DNA of 64,000 bases from an uncultured Erythrobacter sp. (lineage in GTDB: Bacteria > Pseudomonadota > Alphaproteobacteria > Sphingomonadales > Sphingomonadaceae), in NCBI GenBank assembly GCA_947501005.1, contig CANMTU010000001.1:2070501-2134500 (forward strand), in the 5' to 3' direction. Shown here piece after piece: positions 30,371-39,481 of this stretch. Both the position numbers and the translations under genes were made by a program. The notes beneath the pieces were generated by a model, which saw only the letters and a program-made list of their open reading frames with translations, was not told the origin of the DNA and searched no databases. The stretch's first letter is position 1, and each line of letters opens with the position of its first letter.

Positions 30371-30920
30371 CGAGGCATCCCTTCAGCCCGGCCAGCCCGC
30401 GCCGGATCCAGCTTTTCATCGTGCCCAGCGGCACGTCGACCAGTTCCGCCAATTCGCTGTGCGTGTAGCCTTCGTAGAACGCCATGCTGATCGACTGGCG
30501 ATGATCGGGTTTGAGCGTGTCGAGACAGGCTGAAAGTTTCGCGCTGTCCTCCTCCGCGCACAGCCAGTCGTCAGCGGGTTGCAGCCGCGTATCCTCCACT
30601 TCCGGCAATTCGTCGCGCGCGAGTTCGTGCTGCCTGTGGTTGCGGCGGATATCGTTGAGCGCGGTATTGCGGGCAATGGTGCAGAGCCAGGTGATCGGGC
30701 TGCCTTGCGAAGGATCGAACCGCCCTGCCCTTTGCCAGACCTTCACGAAGACCTCCTGCAGCAGATCCTCCGACCGCTCTTTCCCGCGCACGATGCGCAC
30801 GATGGTGGTGAACAGCTTGGAGGAGGTCAGGTGATAGACCGTCTTCAGGGCATCGCGATCGCCATCGGCCACCGATGTCAGGGCGTGAGACAACTGCGCG
30901 CGACGATCTTTCAAGTCCAT
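30363..30920 (-). CDS. ECF sigma-70 family sigma factor
   Basis: A 185-residue ECF sigma factor. Region 2 includes TIVRIVRGKERSEDLLQEVFVKVWQRAGRFDP, which binds the -10 element and core polymerase. Region 4 ends the protein with YEGYTHSELAELVDVPLGTMKSWIRRGLAGLKGCL, the helix-turn-helix for the -35 element. I choose the ATG at 30920 (MDLKDRRAQL), which has GGGGAG just upstream; an ATG at 30953 adds a non-conserved 11 residues. It is paired with an RskA-like anti-sigma factor. Its regulon is unknown, but the adhesin gene downstream on the same strand is a possible target. Confidence 0.92.
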   Translation of the reverse strand: MDLKDRRAQLSHALTSVADGDRDALKTVYHLTSSKLFTTIVRIVRGKERSEDLLQEVFVKVWQRAGRFDPSQGSPITWLCTIARNTALNDIRRNHRQHELARDELPEVEDTRLQPADDWLCAEEDSAKLSACLDTLKPDHRQSISMAFYEGYTHSELAELVDVPLGTMKSWIRRGLAGLKGCLDA

Positions 30921-31042
30921 GACTCCCCAACGCACGGAGGGGCAGAAAGGCATCGGCCATCGAATTTTCCGCGTTCATCGTTCATCGCGATCAGAAAGGC
31001 GCAAGCCTTGCGCGCGCGGCGGCCTTGCCCAACTAAGCAGGC

Positions 31043-32575
31043 ATGACGTCCACCGATCGCTACGCGGAATCGCCCCGCCGCATCCTGTCCCACCTGTTCG
31101 CGCGGCTGGCGGACGGGCCGCTTGCCCTGTGCGTGGTGGTGGCAACACGCGGCGGCGCGGTGCGGGCGCCCGGTGCCCTGATGCTGGTCGACGAACAGGG
31201 GCGGCGCTCGGGATATATGTCGGGCGGGTGCATCGACGAGGATATCGCGGCCCATGCCCGCCAGTCCCTCACCAGTGGGGTCGCCACGCGTATATCCTAT
31301 GGCTTGGGCAGCCCGTTCATCGACATGCCCCTGCCATGTGGCGGCGCGATCGACATCGCGATCCTGCCCTTCCGCCAGACCGCCGTGCCGGCCCGGCTGA
31401 CCGAGAAACTGGCGGTGCGCGAAATGCTCTCGCTCGCCGATGCGCTGGAAGATCTGGCGCCCGACCTGCTGGAGGGCGTCGACTTGTCAGATTGCGTCTA
31501 CGAACCCGAACTGCGCCTGCGCATCGCGGGCCGCGGGGCGGATGCGCTGGCACTGGCGCGTCTGGCGCGGTTCGGGCAATTCGAGGTCCTCCTGCAATTG
31601 GTGGACGAAATCGATCTGCAGGAGGCGGAGGAGGACGGCTTCGTGTGCGAGCGATTGCTCAGCCCCTCCTCGCCGCGCAGCATGACGGACGACCGGTGGA
31701 CCGCCTTCGTCCTCGCATTCCACGATACCGAGTGGGAAGGCGAATTGCTGGCCGAGGCGCTCGCCGGGCCGGCCTGCTATATCGGGGCGGTCGGCAGTCC
31801 GCGCACGCAGGACCGGCGGCGCCGGGCGCTGGCCGAGAAAGGGCTGGAACCCGGGATCGACCGCATCCACGGCCCGATCGGCCTGGTCCCCTCGCAGCGC
31901 GATGCCAGCAAGTTGGCGATCTCGGCCTTCGCGGAAATCCTGAAGGAAACCGGATCCCTTGCAATGCGAACCGCGCGCACGACCGGCATCGTCGTGATGG
32001 CGGCCGGTTCGGGCGAGCGGTTCCGCGATGGCGACAAGCTCCTGGCATCCTATTGCGGCGCGCCGATCCTCCAGCGGACCGCGCAGCACCGCCATGGCGC
32101 CCCCTTCGCGCGGGGCGTGGGGATCGTCCCTCCCGGGGCCACGGAACGCCGCGCCATTCTGGAGCAGGCGGGATGGACGGCGATCGAGAACCCCGAGCCG
32201 CATCACGGCAAGGCGACATCGCTGCGCCTCGCAATCCGAGAATTGCGGAAGGACGACCGGATCGAGGGCGCGCTGATCCTGCTGGGCGACATGCCCAATA
32301 TCCGCCGCCCGCATCTGCTGCGATTGCTGGAGCAAGCCGGCAAGACCGGTCGGCCCGTCTTTACGCAAGTGGATGGCCGCCCCATGCCCCCCGCCTACAT
32401 TCCGCGATCCGCCTTCGCGAACATCGAGGACATGACCGGCGATGGCGGAATTCTTTCGGTCCTCGAAGATACGGACGCCATCGACCTCGTCCCGCTCGAC
32501 GCGTTTTCGGCCGGCGATGTCGATACGGTCGCCGACCTGGCGGCGATGGCCAGCGCCAACGCCATCCCGCGCTAG
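31043..32575 (+). CDS. XdhC-family protein fused to a MocA-like cytidylyltransferase
   Basis: A 510-residue fusion. Residues 1-310 are XdhC/CoxI: VVVATRGGAVRAPGALMLVDEQGRRSGYMSGGCID near 30-65 and YIGAVGSPRTQDRRR near 247, the part that in relatives stores and inserts Mo cofactor into xanthine-dehydrogenase-type enzymes. Residues 311-510 are a MobA/MocA-like nucleotidyltransferase: VVMAAGSGERF, then GDKLL, LLGDMPNIRRPHL, and PAYIPRSAF. MocA makes the cytidine form of molybdopterin, so one protein may make and deliver MCD. No molybdenum hydroxylase gene is in view. The stop TAG shares CTAG with the stop of the convergent TonB receptor. Confidence 0.85.
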   Translation: MTSTDRYAESPRRILSHLFARLADGPLALCVVVATRGGAVRAPGALMLVDEQGRRSGYMSGGCIDEDIAAHARQSLTSGVATRISYGLGSPFIDMPLPCGGAIDIAILPFRQTAVPARLTEKLAVREMLSLADALEDLAPDLLEGVDLSDCVYEPELRLRIAGRGADALALARLARFGQFEVLLQLVDEIDLQEAEEDGFVCERLLSPSSPRSMTDDRWTAFVLAFHDTEWEGELLAEALAGPACYIGAVGSPRTQDRRRRALAEKGLEPGIDRIHGPIGLVPSQRDASKLAISAFAEILKETGSLAMRTARTTGIVVMAAGSGERFRDGDKLLASYCGAPILQRTAQHRHGAPFARGVGIVPPGATERRAILEQAGWTAIENPEPHHGKATSLRLAIRELRKDDRIEGALILLGDMPNIRRPHLLRLLEQAGKTGRPVFTQVDGRPMPPAYIPRSAFANIEDMTGDGGILSVLEDTDAIDLVPLDAFSAGDVDTVADLAAMASANAIPR

Positions 32576-34566
32576 AGTTCGACGGCCACCCCCGCCCAGA
32601 CGGTGCGCGGAATGCCGAGATCGATCGAGCCGCCACTGTTGCGGGTGACGACCCTGCTGTCGGTCAGGTTCTCGCCCCGCACGATCACGGAAAAGCGCCG
32701 GGTCAACGGCACCCGCGCATAGGCGCCGAGAGTGGTGAAGGCGGGCAGCCGATCGGTCTCCAGATCGTCCTCGAATTGCGCGCCGACATGCTGGAGCGAC
32801 AGGGCGAGCACGGTACGCGGGCCCGGCTGCCACGCCACCCGCCCGCTCGCCGCGAAGCGCGGCGTCTGCGCCGGACGATTGCCGTCGAGCGAGTTCATGC
32901 CGCCCGCATCGCTGGTTTCGGCGTCGGTCAGCGCGAGCGAGGCATCGAACGAGAAGGCATCCAATTGCACGCCCCCGCTCGCCTCCAGCCCAAGCGCCTC
33001 GATGGCTTCGATATTGCGCCGTTGCCGCAGGTTCTCGCCGATCGTCACATTGGCGATGGCATCCTCCAACCGGTTGGCGAAAGCGGTGAGCGAGACGCGC
33101 AGCGTGCCATCGTCGAACGTTGCCCCGCCTTCCGCGCCGCGCAGGGTCTCGTTGCGCAGATCGGGGTTCGCCAGCGTCTCGACCGGGAACACCACGAAGG
33201 GGCGGTACAACTCGTTGAGCGTGGGCAGGCGCAGGCCGGTATAGGCTGCGGCGCGCAGACTGAGGAAAGGCGACAGGCGATACAGCGCGCCGCCCCGGAA
33301 CGATCCCTGCCACCCCGCCCGGTCGGCATAGCGGATATCCTCCCCCTCCCCGCCCGCCGGATCACGCGAACGGAAGAAGCCGCCGCGAATGGTATAGCGA
33401 TCCGCCCGCACCCCGGCGGTGAGGGTCAGGGCACCGAGGGTCCAGTCATCCTCGATGAAGACGCCGAGATCGGTGTTCGTTCCGCCGGCATTGCGGCGTT
33501 CGGTGACCTGTCCGGAAAAGGCGCTGATCGCATCCTCGAACAATTCGCCATCCGATCGCCGGTAATCCACGCCCAGCCGCAGGACATGCGCGTCGCCGAC
33601 CGGGGGCCGCACCTCGAACTTGCCGCCGAGGCCGGTGGAGGGGGTGTTGCGCTGGTCCAGCACGGGGACGAAGCGGGTGGAACTGATCACGCGGTTGGCA
33701 AAATTGCGCACCTGTAGATAGGCGATGGCGTCGAACTGCCAGGCGCCCCGGCCGGTCAGGCGCAGGCTCGCATCCTGCGCTTCGGAGCGGCTGCGCGCGC
33801 CGCGAAAACGCAGCTCGCGCTCGTCCCGGTACACCAGCATGCGCGCCTGCAATTCGATATCGGGAGCGACCGGCACGGCGCCGCGAAGATCGATCGACCA
33901 GTTCTCGTAACCCGCGCGCACGCTGGCCGGCACACGCTGGTCTTCCGGCGTGGTATAGAAGCCCTGCCCCCGGTCCCATCGGCCCGAGACAACGGCGAAA
34001 CCGGCGCCGCGCGGGATCGAGAACGTGCCCGACACCTCCGTCTCCGCCCGGTCGTCGATCAGGGCCGCCCCCTCGAACAGGGGCAGGGCGGATGGCGCCG
34101 CGCTGACGAGTTCGATCGTGCCGGACAGGGCGCCCGCCCCGAACGGACCGGAGCCGCCGCCGCGCGTGACCCGGATCTCGTTCAGCCGTTCGGGCGCGAG
34201 CGCGTTGAACGGAACGTAGCCGAAGAACGGATCGGTCAGCGGCACCCCATCGAGCAGGACGAGGGTGCGGCTGGTGGCGTTCCCTCCCAGCGCGCGCAGC
34301 GTCACCCCCTGCGCCGAGGGATTGGCCGAGCGACTGTCCGACCGGCGGAACTGCTGGATCCCCGCGACGGTGGCCAGCGCGTTCTCCACCCGGCCCGACG
34401 GTTCGCTCAGCAGGATGTCGCGTTCGATCACCTGCGTATCGTAGGCGGGGGCGGCGGGCGTATCTTCCAGCCCCTGCCCCGTCACCACGATCACCGGTTG
34501 ATCGTTTTGGGCGAAGGCAGAAGCCGAAGTCAGCAGCAACGGAAGGGCAAGGAGGCGGGTGTTCAT
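32572..34566 (-). CDS. TonB-dependent outer-membrane receptor
   Basis: A 664-residue outer-membrane protein. A signal peptide (1-19, ending AFA) leads to a TonB-box-like PVIVVTGQ segment and a plug domain (about 30-150: VTLRALGGNATSRTLVLLDGVPLTDPFFG, and RGGGSGPFGAGALSGTI). A 22-strand-sized barrel follows, ending in an aromatic/hydrophobic strand (TVWAGVAVEL). Such receptors import siderophores, vitamin B12 or sugars with energy from TonB-ExbBD. The plug motif pattern resembles BtuB-like vitamin receptors, but the substrate is unknown. No Fur box or cobalamin riboswitch was noticed upstream. Confidence 0.9.
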   Translation of the reverse strand: MNTRLLALPLLLTSASAFAQNDQPVIVVTGQGLEDTPAAPAYDTQVIERDILLSEPSGRVENALATVAGIQQFRRSDSRSANPSAQGVTLRALGGNATSRTLVLLDGVPLTDPFFGYVPFNALAPERLNEIRVTRGGGSGPFGAGALSGTIELVSAAPSALPLFEGAALIDDRAETEVSGTFSIPRGAGFAVVSGRWDRGQGFYTTPEDQRVPASVRAGYENWSIDLRGAVPVAPDIELQARMLVYRDERELRFRGARSRSEAQDASLRLTGRGAWQFDAIAYLQVRNFANRVISSTRFVPVLDQRNTPSTGLGGKFEVRPPVGDAHVLRLGVDYRRSDGELFEDAISAFSGQVTERRNAGGTNTDLGVFIEDDWTLGALTLTAGVRADRYTIRGGFFRSRDPAGGEGEDIRYADRAGWQGSFRGGALYRLSPFLSLRAAAYTGLRLPTLNELYRPFVVFPVETLANPDLRNETLRGAEGGATFDDGTLRVSLTAFANRLEDAIANVTIGENLRQRRNIEAIEALGLEASGGVQLDAFSFDASLALTDAETSDAGGMNSLDGNRPAQTPRFAASGRVAWQPGPRTVLALSLQHVGAQFEDDLETDRLPAFTTLGAYARVPLTRRFSVIVRGENLTDSRVVTRNSGGSIDLGIPRTVWAGVAVEL

Positions 34567-34616
34567 GGCACGCCCGCTACCAAACCCCTGCCACTTCCGC
34601 GACTTATTTTGCTGGC

Positions 34617-35966
34617 CTACTCCCGGAATGCCGTCTCGCTCAGGCGCGTGATCGGGGTAAGGATGTATTGCAGCACCGTCCGCTTGTCGCCCAGGAGGCT
34701 GATATCCGCGACCATGCCGGCGCCGATCTCCAGTTCCCGGCCGCTCGGCCCGCGCAGGCCGTTCGCCTGCGTCGTCACCCGGACGAGATAGTAGGTCTCG
34801 CCCGTCTGCGGATCGACGATCGAATCGGGCGAGATCGTCTGCACCTGCCCGTCGAGCGTGCCGTAGACCGCCTGATCGTAGGCCGTGATGCCCACCTTGG
34901 CCTTCTGCCCGATCCGCACCGAACCGATATCCTGCGGGCGGACCCGCGCCTCGATCAGCAGCGTATCGTTGTTCGACACCAGTTCGACCACCGGTTCGCC
35001 CGGCGAGACCGCGCTGCCCCGCGTCGAGACCAGCACGCGGCTGACCTGCCCGCTGGTGGGTGCGCGCAGGGTCGTGCGGTCGACCCGCTCCTGCAGGGCG
35101 GGCAGCGTGCTGGCCCGCGCCTCGTAATCGGCCTGGGCCAGCGCCAGTTCGTTCGCCGCCTGCTCGCGCCAGTCCTGGCGGATGCGGGCGAGGTTGGCGG
35201 CGGCTTCCGCCACCTGCGCGCTGGCCTGCGAAATCCCGGCGCGGGCCGATGCGAGATCACTCTGCGCGGTGGCGGCCTGCGATTCGGCGCGGGTAAGCGT
35301 CATGCGCGGTTCGATGCCGTTTTCGACCAGCGGGCGCACCGCGTTCACCTCGTTCTGCGCCTGCGACAGGGCCGACTGGCGTGCCTGCACCGCGGCCTGG
35401 GCCTGCGCGACGCCCTGCCGCGCCCGTTCGATCTGCGCCTGCCCGGCCGACAGCGCACTGCGCAGGCCCGCCTGACGCGAGGCGTAGAGCGATTTCTCGA
35501 CCTGCAATTGCGAGGCCGCGTCGGTGGTGGAGGGGGCCGGATAGCTCGGCGCGCGGCCGGCCACCTCGGCACGCAGGCGGGCGATCTTCATGTCGAGCGC
35601 CACCGCGGTGGCCGATGTGCTGCCGAGATCGGCGCCGCTCTGCGTCGGATCGAGCCGCACGAGCACCTCGCCGGCCTGCACCTGTTCGCCCGGCTGGACC
35701 AGGATATCCTCGAGCACGCCGCCTTCCAGGCTGGTCACGACCTGCAGCTGCGAGCTGGAAATCACCCGCCCCTGCCCGCGCACCGTCCGGTCGATCTCGG
35801 CGAAGGCCGCCCACAGGAACAGGACGACGAAGAAGATCGTGATGCCCCAGAACAGCAGCCGCGAGAGCCGGGTCGGATCGAGTTCGTCGAACCGGTCCTC
35901 GATATGCCGCTCCTCGTGATCGTGGCGGATCTGGGTGTCGAGCGGGAATTCGTTGGGGGCGTTCAT
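34617..35966 (-). CDS. Type I secretion membrane-fusion protein (HlyD family)
   Basis: A 449-residue periplasmic adaptor that bridges the inner-membrane ABC exporter and TolC. One membrane helix (about 38-60) follows a cytoplasmic N-terminal tail. A lipoyl half-motif (GRVISSSQLQVVTSLEGGVLEDILVQPGEQVQAGEVLVRLD) is next, then a very long Ala/Gln-rich coiled coil (about 150-300), then the second lipoyl half (TLRAPTSGQVSRVLVSTRG) and a C-terminal beta-barrel region. Its ATG overlaps the stop of the ABC gene by four bases. It is the last gene of the tolC-abc-hlyD operon. Confidence 0.92.
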   Translation of the reverse strand: MNAPNEFPLDTQIRHDHEERHIEDRFDELDPTRLSRLLFWGITIFFVVLFLWAAFAEIDRTVRGQGRVISSSQLQVVTSLEGGVLEDILVQPGEQVQAGEVLVRLDPTQSGADLGSTSATAVALDMKIARLRAEVAGRAPSYPAPSTTDAASQLQVEKSLYASRQAGLRSALSAGQAQIERARQGVAQAQAAVQARQSALSQAQNEVNAVRPLVENGIEPRMTLTRAESQAATAQSDLASARAGISQASAQVAEAAANLARIRQDWREQAANELALAQADYEARASTLPALQERVDRTTLRAPTSGQVSRVLVSTRGSAVSPGEPVVELVSNNDTLLIEARVRPQDIGSVRIGQKAKVGITAYDQAVYGTLDGQVQTISPDSIVDPQTGETYYLVRVTTQANGLRGPSGRELEIGAGMVADISLLGDKRTVLQYILTPITRLSETAFRE

Positions 35967-37705
35967 GCCTGGCGCCTTATCGGTTGAGAGCCGTGATTCA
36001 GCTTGGCGAGGATTTCGTCGCGCGGCCCGTCGGCCACGACCTTGCCGTGTTCCATGATGACGATCCGGTCGACCAACCGCAGCAAGGGCTGGCGGTGGGT
36101 GACCACCACCATCGTGCGGCCTTGCAACTCGCCGTCGAGCCGCGCGATGAGGTCGCCTTCGGACTGCGCGTCCATCGCGCTCGAGGGTTCGTCCATCACC
36201 ATGATCGGCGGCCTGCCGGCAAGCGCGCGGGCAATGGCGACCGATTGGCGCTGGCCGCCGGACAGCCCGTCGCCCCGATCGACCAGCTTGAGATCGTAGC
36301 CGTTGGCGATGTTCGAGACGAACAGGTCGGCGCCCGAAACGCGCGCCGCGCGCAGCATCTCGTCATCGTCCACGTTCGGCCGTTCGAGGACGATGTTCTC
36401 GCGGATCGATCCGGAAAACAGCGCCGGCTCCTGCAACACCGAGCCGATCTTGGCGCGCAGCGACGCGGGATCGAACTGGGCGATGTCGATCCCGTCCACC
36501 AGCACCATGCCTTCCTGCGGCGGATAGAGGCCGAGGATCATGCGCGCCACGGTCGACTTGCCCGAACCCACCCGGCCGAGCAGGGCGACGTGCTGCCCCG
36601 GTTCGATCCGCAGGCTGACCTTGTCAAGCGCGGGTGCGCTCGCCCCGGGATAGGTGAAGCTCACATTGCGCAGTTCGATCGCGCCCTTGGTCGATCCCAG
36701 GCGAATGGGTTCGGATGCCGGGCCTTCGAGCGGCTTTTCCATCAGAATGCGGACCTGACGATAGGCTGTGCGGGTGGCGGTGATGCGCCCCACCAGCTGC
36801 GAGATCTGCGCCAGCGGCGCGATGGCCCGGCCGGCAAGGATGGAACAGGCGATCAGGCCGCCCAGCGTCAGGTTGTTGGCGGCCACCGCGAACACGCCGA
36901 CCACGACCACCCCGGCATAGCTCAGCGTGCCGGCGGTGCCTGCGAAGGTCGTGCCGATCGAGGAGATCAGGCGCTGGCGCATATTGCTGCGCGCATGTTC
37001 CTGCACGGCGCCAGCCCAGCGGCGCTTGAGCATCCGGTCCGCGCCGGAAACCTTCACATGCTCGATGCTGCCGACCGCCTCGAACAGGACCGATTGCTTG
37101 AGCAGACCCTGCCCCAGCGTGTTCGCGGCGACCCGTTCCAGCGCCGGCTGCGCGGCGAGGCCGACGCCGATTACGAGCGGGATCATCAGGGCGGGCACCA
37201 GCGCGACCCAGCCGCCGATGATCGCAACCACGGTCAGCGTGATGAGGATGAACGGCACGTCCACCACCGCGATCAGCGTGGCGGAGGCGAAGAAATCGCG
37301 GATCGTTTCGAGTTCGCGCATCATGCCGGTCAACTGGCCGGTCGATCCCTTGCGCAGTTCGAGCCGCATCGAGAGCAGCCGATCGAACACGTCCTCGCCC
37401 ACGTCCTGGTCGATCCTGGCCCCGGCATAATCGACGAAATAGGAACGCAGCAGCTTGAGGATGAAGTCGAAGACGATGATCACGCCCAGCCCGATCGAAA
37501 GAGCCAGCAGCGAGCCATAGGCAGCGTTGGGCACCACCCGGTCGTAGACCGTCATGGTGAACAGCGCGCTGGCGAGGCCGAGCAGGTTGATCAGCACCGC
37601 CGCGAGCGCGACCTTGCCGTAGGTTGACCAATTGCGCCGGATGGGCACCATCAGCCAGTCGGCGATGCGCTTGTCGGGCATGGCGACGAGGGTCTGGTCG
37701 CTCAC
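35963..37705 (-). CDS. Type I secretion ABC transporter (permease/ATPase)
   Basis: A 580-residue half-transporter. Six hydrophobic segments (about 30-300) precede an ATPase domain with Walker A GRVGSGKST (377-385), signature LSGGQRQ (481-487), Walker B IMVMDEP (501-507) and H-loop VVTHRQP. The N-terminal C39 or C39-like domain found in HlyB and LapB is missing: the protein starts only about 25 residues before the first helix. The start is GTG at 37705, overlapping the stop of the tolC gene. It should export an RTX-type or adhesin substrate with its HlyD and TolC partners. No such substrate gene is in the window. Confidence 0.92.
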   Translation of the reverse strand: MSDQTLVAMPDKRIADWLMVPIRRNWSTYGKVALAAVLINLLGLASALFTMTVYDRVVPNAAYGSLLALSIGLGVIIVFDFILKLLRSYFVDYAGARIDQDVGEDVFDRLLSMRLELRKGSTGQLTGMMRELETIRDFFASATLIAVVDVPFILITLTVVAIIGGWVALVPALMIPLVIGVGLAAQPALERVAANTLGQGLLKQSVLFEAVGSIEHVKVSGADRMLKRRWAGAVQEHARSNMRQRLISSIGTTFAGTAGTLSYAGVVVVGVFAVAANNLTLGGLIACSILAGRAIAPLAQISQLVGRITATRTAYRQVRILMEKPLEGPASEPIRLGSTKGAIELRNVSFTYPGASAPALDKVSLRIEPGQHVALLGRVGSGKSTVARMILGLYPPQEGMVLVDGIDIAQFDPASLRAKIGSVLQEPALFSGSIRENIVLERPNVDDDEMLRAARVSGADLFVSNIANGYDLKLVDRGDGLSGGQRQSVAIARALAGRPPIMVMDEPSSAMDAQSEGDLIARLDGELQGRTMVVVTHRQPLLRLVDRIVIMEHGKVVADGPRDEILAKLNHGSQPIRRQA

Positions 37706-39399
37706 GACGGTATCTCCGTATCAGGGATGTTGAGGATTTCGGTCATCCGGCCGGTGCGCAGGATGAGGATGTAGCGCGCCGCATCGAGTTCCGCGAGCGA
37801 GCGGATGTAGGAGCTGGCGGCGTTGAGATAGATGCTCTGCGAATCGGCGACGTCGAACAATGTCCCGCGCAGGGCGCCGAACCGCGCCACCACGATATCG
37901 CGCGACTGGCGGGCGGCGCGATAGGCCTGTTCGAGCGCGGCGACTTCGGCTTCGAGCGCCTGCACGTCGGACCAGGCGACCGCCGCGTCGCGCGCCGCTT
38001 CCTCCCGGACGCGGTCGGCCACCGCGTCGGCGGCGGCGGCATCGGCATCGGCCGCCCGGGCCCGCGCCCAGACCCCGCCGCCGAAAAAGCGCCAGCCGAT
38101 ATTGATCGTGCCGCGCAGATCGTAATCGGCCCGGTCTTCCAGAAAGCCGTAGCGCCCGTAATCGACGCGCCCGGTAATATTGGGCAGCTTGCGCGCATCC
38201 GCCGCGCGGGCTTCCTGCTGGCGCGCCTTGGCGAGTTCCTCGTAGGTCCTGACCTCGGGCACGTCCTGCGCGGCGGCCTGTGCGGCGTCGAGCGAGAGGC
38301 CGGCCCGTTCCAGCAGCGGCGGCCGCATCAGCCGGGCGGGCGGCGCGAAACCGCTCAACACCTCGAACCGGGCTTCCGCGCCCGAAAGCTGGCGGCGCGC
38401 CTGGGCGAGTTGCACCGCCCCCTGCGCGCGCAGGGATGCGACCCGCGAACGGTCCCCCTCCGCCGAAACGCCCAGCTTGATCCGCCGGTCGATCGCGTCG
38501 TCGAGACCGTCCTGCGCGGCGAGGAAGCCTTCGTACAGTCGCTCGAGCGCCTGGTAACCGAACACCTGGGTCCAGGCGACGACCATTTCCCCCGCGACCT
38601 GGCCGGTGCGCGCCTCGCGCTGGAACCCGGCTGCGCGCAACCGTGCCGCCGCCGCCCGCGTGTTCGCCAGCGCGCCGCCGAAATCCCAGATCGGCTGGAC
38701 CAGCTGCAAGGTGAAGTCGGTGCGGTTGCGCGGGCGCGACCGTTCGATCAGGTTCTGCGGATCGTTGGTGAACGCCCGGTCGAACGTGCGGAAGCTGGCA
38801 ACGTTCATGTCGAGCACGGGCAGGAGGCCGCTGCGCGCCTCGTCCACCCGCGCATCCGCCGCCGCCTCGAGAGCGAGGGCTTCGCGCGTCGTCGGGCTGT
38901 CTTCCAGTGCGGAGACGACGATGGTGCGGAAGGTCTCGGCATCGGCCGTCGAGCGTGCAAGGGCAAGGACCGGATCGTCGGCGAAATCGATGGCAAGCGG
39001 ATCGCTGACCGGTTCGGGCAGCTCGGTCAGCGATTGCGCCTGCAGGGCGGGATCGAGTTCGGGGCCCTGGACCGGCGCTGGCAGAATTCTCGCCGGTGTC
39101 TGCGTCGTCGTGCGCGGGACGACCTGCGGCCGCACCGGCTCTGGAACACTGACCGAGGCGGAGGGCGTGGTCGGCGCGGCGGTGACCGGAGCGGGCGCGG
39201 TATTCGGGCGATCGAGCGGCGATTGCGGCCGGTCGAGCGGGGATTGCGGGCCGGGCGCCGTGTCCACCGGGTTCAGCGGCGGCGCGTCCTGGTTGAGGAT
39301 CGATACGTCGGGCGTGATCGTCTGCGCCCCGAGAGCGCTTCCGATCACCGGCGAAACCACGCCCGCCGCCCACATCGCGAGATACACTCTGCGCCGCAT
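37702..39399 (-). CDS. TolC-family outer-membrane protein of type I secretion
   Basis: A 565-residue outer-membrane channel. A signal peptide (ending GSALGAQ, about 1-25) leads to a long Pro-rich, disordered stretch (about 30-150) that includes a tandem QSPLDRP repeat (52-58 and 59-65). The two related helix/beta halves of TolC follow, with WDFGGALANTRAAAARLRAAG in the first half and IGWRFFGGGVWARARAADADAAAADA in the second. The extra N-terminal stretch makes it longer than typical TolC (about 450). It is the first gene of the secretion operon, with overlapping stop/start joins to the ABC gene. Confidence 0.88.
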   Translation of the reverse strand: MRRRVYLAMWAAGVVSPVIGSALGAQTITPDVSILNQDAPPLNPVDTAPGPQSPLDRPQSPLDRPNTAPAPVTAAPTTPSASVSVPEPVRPQVVPRTTTQTPARILPAPVQGPELDPALQAQSLTELPEPVSDPLAIDFADDPVLALARSTADAETFRTIVVSALEDSPTTREALALEAAADARVDEARSGLLPVLDMNVASFRTFDRAFTNDPQNLIERSRPRNRTDFTLQLVQPIWDFGGALANTRAAAARLRAAGFQREARTGQVAGEMVVAWTQVFGYQALERLYEGFLAAQDGLDDAIDRRIKLGVSAEGDRSRVASLRAQGAVQLAQARRQLSGAEARFEVLSGFAPPARLMRPPLLERAGLSLDAAQAAAQDVPEVRTYEELAKARQQEARAADARKLPNITGRVDYGRYGFLEDRADYDLRGTINIGWRFFGGGVWARARAADADAAAADAVADRVREEAARDAAVAWSDVQALEAEVAALEQAYRAARQSRDIVVARFGALRGTLFDVADSQSIYLNAASSYIRSLAELDAARYILILRTGRMTEILNIPDTEIPS

Positions 39400-39481
39400 T
39401 GATCCCCATTCGTCCCGTTACGGCACATGCCAATAGCAGGGGAAAATCGCGCAGTAACCTTAAATTCCGGTTAAGCGCGGC

